Below, one piece after another: positions 62,116 through 64,000 of a stretch of 64,000 nt of DNA. The stretch comes from Holothuria scabra (lineage: Eukaryota; Echinodermata; Holothuroidea; Aspidochirotida; Holothuriidae): the NCBI GenBank assembly GCA_037179385.1, contig CM074195.1, positions 28,414,222 to 28,478,221 on the forward strand, written 5' to 3'. Position 1 is the first letter of the stretch; every line of letters starts with the position of its first letter. The position numbers were made by a program, and so were the translations under genes. A model generated the notes under the pieces. It did no database searches. It saw only the letters and a list, made by a program, of their open reading frames with translations, and had not been told where the DNA came from.

Positions 62116-63097
62116 AATGGTGGTCACTCCTTGTCACTTATTTCATAATGGGTAGATGAGCAAACAAAGTTTCCACAACAATAGTGAAGCACAAAGGGCT
62201 GAGGGAACCAGTACCAAAATTTGTACCAATCACATTCAAAATCTATAATAAACTTGTTTTGCTGAAAGAAACTTGCTTTTCCCTTTCTAATTGTCATAGG
62301 AAATACAAGCCAGCAAAAGCTGAGCCTTTTTAAATCTTTATATGTAATAAGAAAATCTAAGAACATATCCTGTATTTGGCCAGATGCCAAATATTCAACT
62401 TATAGAACACTTCTAGGCGGTTTGTGACTCATCTGGTCTAAACCATGCAGATTAAAACATGTTCTTTGATTTTACCTCCTACACCTTTTAGTAAACATAC
62501 ATGATACCTGCATACTGTATGGATACCATACCTCACAGTTTATACCCATTTTAAACTTGAACCAAAAACACTGACTAGACGAAAGAAAAAAAAACGACGC
62601 ATACTTAGTCTAGAGGGTGACACGAGGCAAGATTCAAGTTTGTGGTAGTCAACCCTTTGGGTAAAGACTTTTGAAGTAAAACTAGTGTAACCATTGCTAC
62701 AAACATGCAAATTGTGGTGATTTTAATCAGTAATGAAAAGTATAAGTGTAGAGAAACCATCCAGCTTTCAGAGCTTGAAAAATCCTAGATGTGCTGGACT
62801 CTCTCCTTTAGTGTTCCAGCTTCCAAACTTCATGATTAAAAAGCCTGTCAGGCTATAAGCATACTCCAGGGAGTTGCATGTACAATCTACTTCTTTAAAA
62901 TTTAATTTAGCTATGTTGGGCTCAAACAAAATCTTGTCTGGCTACCCCAGTCTGTTGCCAGAAAGTCTGCTGGCTACTTCTTTCAAACATATTTTTCAAG
63001 CCCCAATTTTAACACCCAGTATCCAGTACCCATATATAAGAAACTGTTAGATTTGAGGAAGGTAACAGGGCATGAATCACTCAGGGAGGGAATGAGG
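62116..63097. other. Non-genic stretch
   Basis: No exon for the missing LRRC23 N-terminus was recognised here. Confidence 0.4.
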
Positions 63098-63714
63098 AAC
63101 CAGAAAGCCAAAAGGCTCAGTGATTCCTTGCCGAAAAGGGGTGCTTTGTTGTCCTCATAAACCACTTAAAAAGGTTACCTCGTGATATCGTGGTTACAAG
63201 GTTTTCAGTCTTTGATCTCTGGTGACCTCAAATGACCTTTGACCTCCACCAAAAACAATAGGGTTTTTCCTCTCAACATATCAAATCTCTATACCACATA
63301 TGAAAAGTGTTGGTCATTCCTAACTCAAGATATTGTGATTACAAGGTTTTCAGTCTTTGATCTCTGGTGACCTCAAATGACCTTTGACCTCCACCAAAAA
63401 TGATAGCGTTCTTCCTCTCAACATGGCAAATCTATATACCAAATATGAAAAGTGTCAGTCATTCCTATCTCAAGATATCACGATTACAAGGTTTTCGGTC
63501 TTTGATCTCTGGTGACCTCAAACGACCTTTGACCTCCACCAAAAACAATAGGGTTCTTCTTCTCAACATGGTAAATCTATATACCAAATATGAAAAGTGT
63601 AGGTCATTCCTATCTCAAGATGTCGCAATTACAAGGAGCATCACAAACACACATACACACATACACACGACATCACCATTGCATAGATTCCTTGCCTGCC
63701 TTCGGCAAGGAATC
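63098..63714 (-). repeat. AGGTCA-rich interspersed repeat, reversed copy with internal tandem units
   Basis: On the minus strand: perfect 11-bp hairpin GATTCCTTGCC..GGCAAGGAATC (63686-63714), CTATGCAATGG, GT-rich tract, then three tandem units of about 125 bases. Each unit has GGTGGAGGTCAAAGGTC, GAGGTCACCAGAGATCAAAG and GAAAACCTTGTAATC. It ends AAGGAATCACTGAGCC. The 165-codon open frame on the opposite strand (63400-63897) runs through these units. Confidence 0.72.
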
Positions 63715-64000
63715 AAAAATGGCCTCTCCAACTACTGTCCTAATTCAATTTTTGGAAGTGTTCAGTTTCCTCATAATTTCACTTCCAGATTACAATGCAG
63801 AAGATACATTTCCATTTCCCCTACCCCCACATTTTGCAGGCAAATTTCTAACACTGCTCTTAAGGTAAATTGCATTTGTCATCAATGTCATCAGTGATAC
63901 TACCCTTCTAATTTCTATATTAAAAGACCTCTTGTTGAGACAGCAAATAAAACAAGAAAGTAGCTTCCAAAAGAGCAAAAAAGTTTTAAGGGGCTGTGGG

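Noticed and set aside
63400..63897. 165-codon open frame, plus strand
   Set aside because: It runs through the tandem units of the reversed AGGTCA repeat and the CA tract, so its repeated peptides reflect the DNA repeat rather than a gene.
1..64000. CRISPR arrays, bacterial operons or phage genes
   Set aside because: Spliced genes, SINEs and long introns show animal nuclear DNA; no regularly spaced array was seen.
58919..64000. Exons for the N-terminal half of LRRC23
   Set aside because: I looked on the minus strand for LRR exons ending in phase 1 with good donors and found none that I could support.

Overview
The window is animal nuclear DNA: AT-rich, with two intron-split protein genes separated by long noncoding stretches packed with transposon remnants. 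SINEs with tRNA-like heads, an L2/CR1-type retrotransposon tail, many short hAT-type elements and a repeat family carrying (GT)n and AGGTCA motifs suggest a marine invertebrate. An echinoderm or another invertebrate deuterostome is my low-confidence guess. Apart from the exons described here, almost every open reading frame in the window looks like chance or repeat sequence.

Gene 1 (+ strand, 8490-32898, or 8451 if an upstream ATG is used) is a complete AGTRAP (type-1 angiotensin II receptor-associated protein, ATRAP) orthologue. It has five constitutive coding exons (8490-8528, 17003-17037, 23138-23246, 31823-31862, 32679-32898). Between exons 3 and 5 lie two alternative versions of exon 4 (27202-27271 and 27684-27759), each encoding a different third membrane segment. 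Both start in phase 0 and end in phase 1. Using both, or neither, shifts the frame into a stop, so exactly one must be included. The two predicted isoforms are 170 and 172 residues, against 159 in human. This mutually exclusive exon pair is the main discovery.

Gene 2 (- strand, 55164-58918) is the 3' part of LRRC23, a leucine-rich-repeat protein of the ciliary radial spoke. Three exons give four to five LRRs, the LRR cap and the acidic helical C-terminus. The 5' exons were not found and are probably beyond 64,000.

Region by region: 1-8450 is 5' flank with a SINE, a minisatellite and a full copy of the AGGTCA-carrying repeat. 8529-17002 (intron 1) holds SINE and LINE fragments. 17038-23137 (intron 2) holds several TIR elements, including a nested pair. 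23247-27201 (intron 3) holds a second nested pair. 27760-31822 (intron 4) holds two head-to-tail TTAA-flanked elements and an L2/CR1 fragment that ends about 30 bases before exon 5. 32899-55163 is intergenic or 3' UTR, with MITEs, a SINE and a large palindrome flanked by a direct duplication. 55352-58787 is LRRC23 introns. 58919-64000 holds two MITEs, a 959-bp hAT-like element and another AGGTCA repeat copy.

The two genes have no evident functional connection. AGTRAP is a small polytopic membrane protein of the endomembrane/receptor-trafficking system; LRRC23 belongs to motile cilia.
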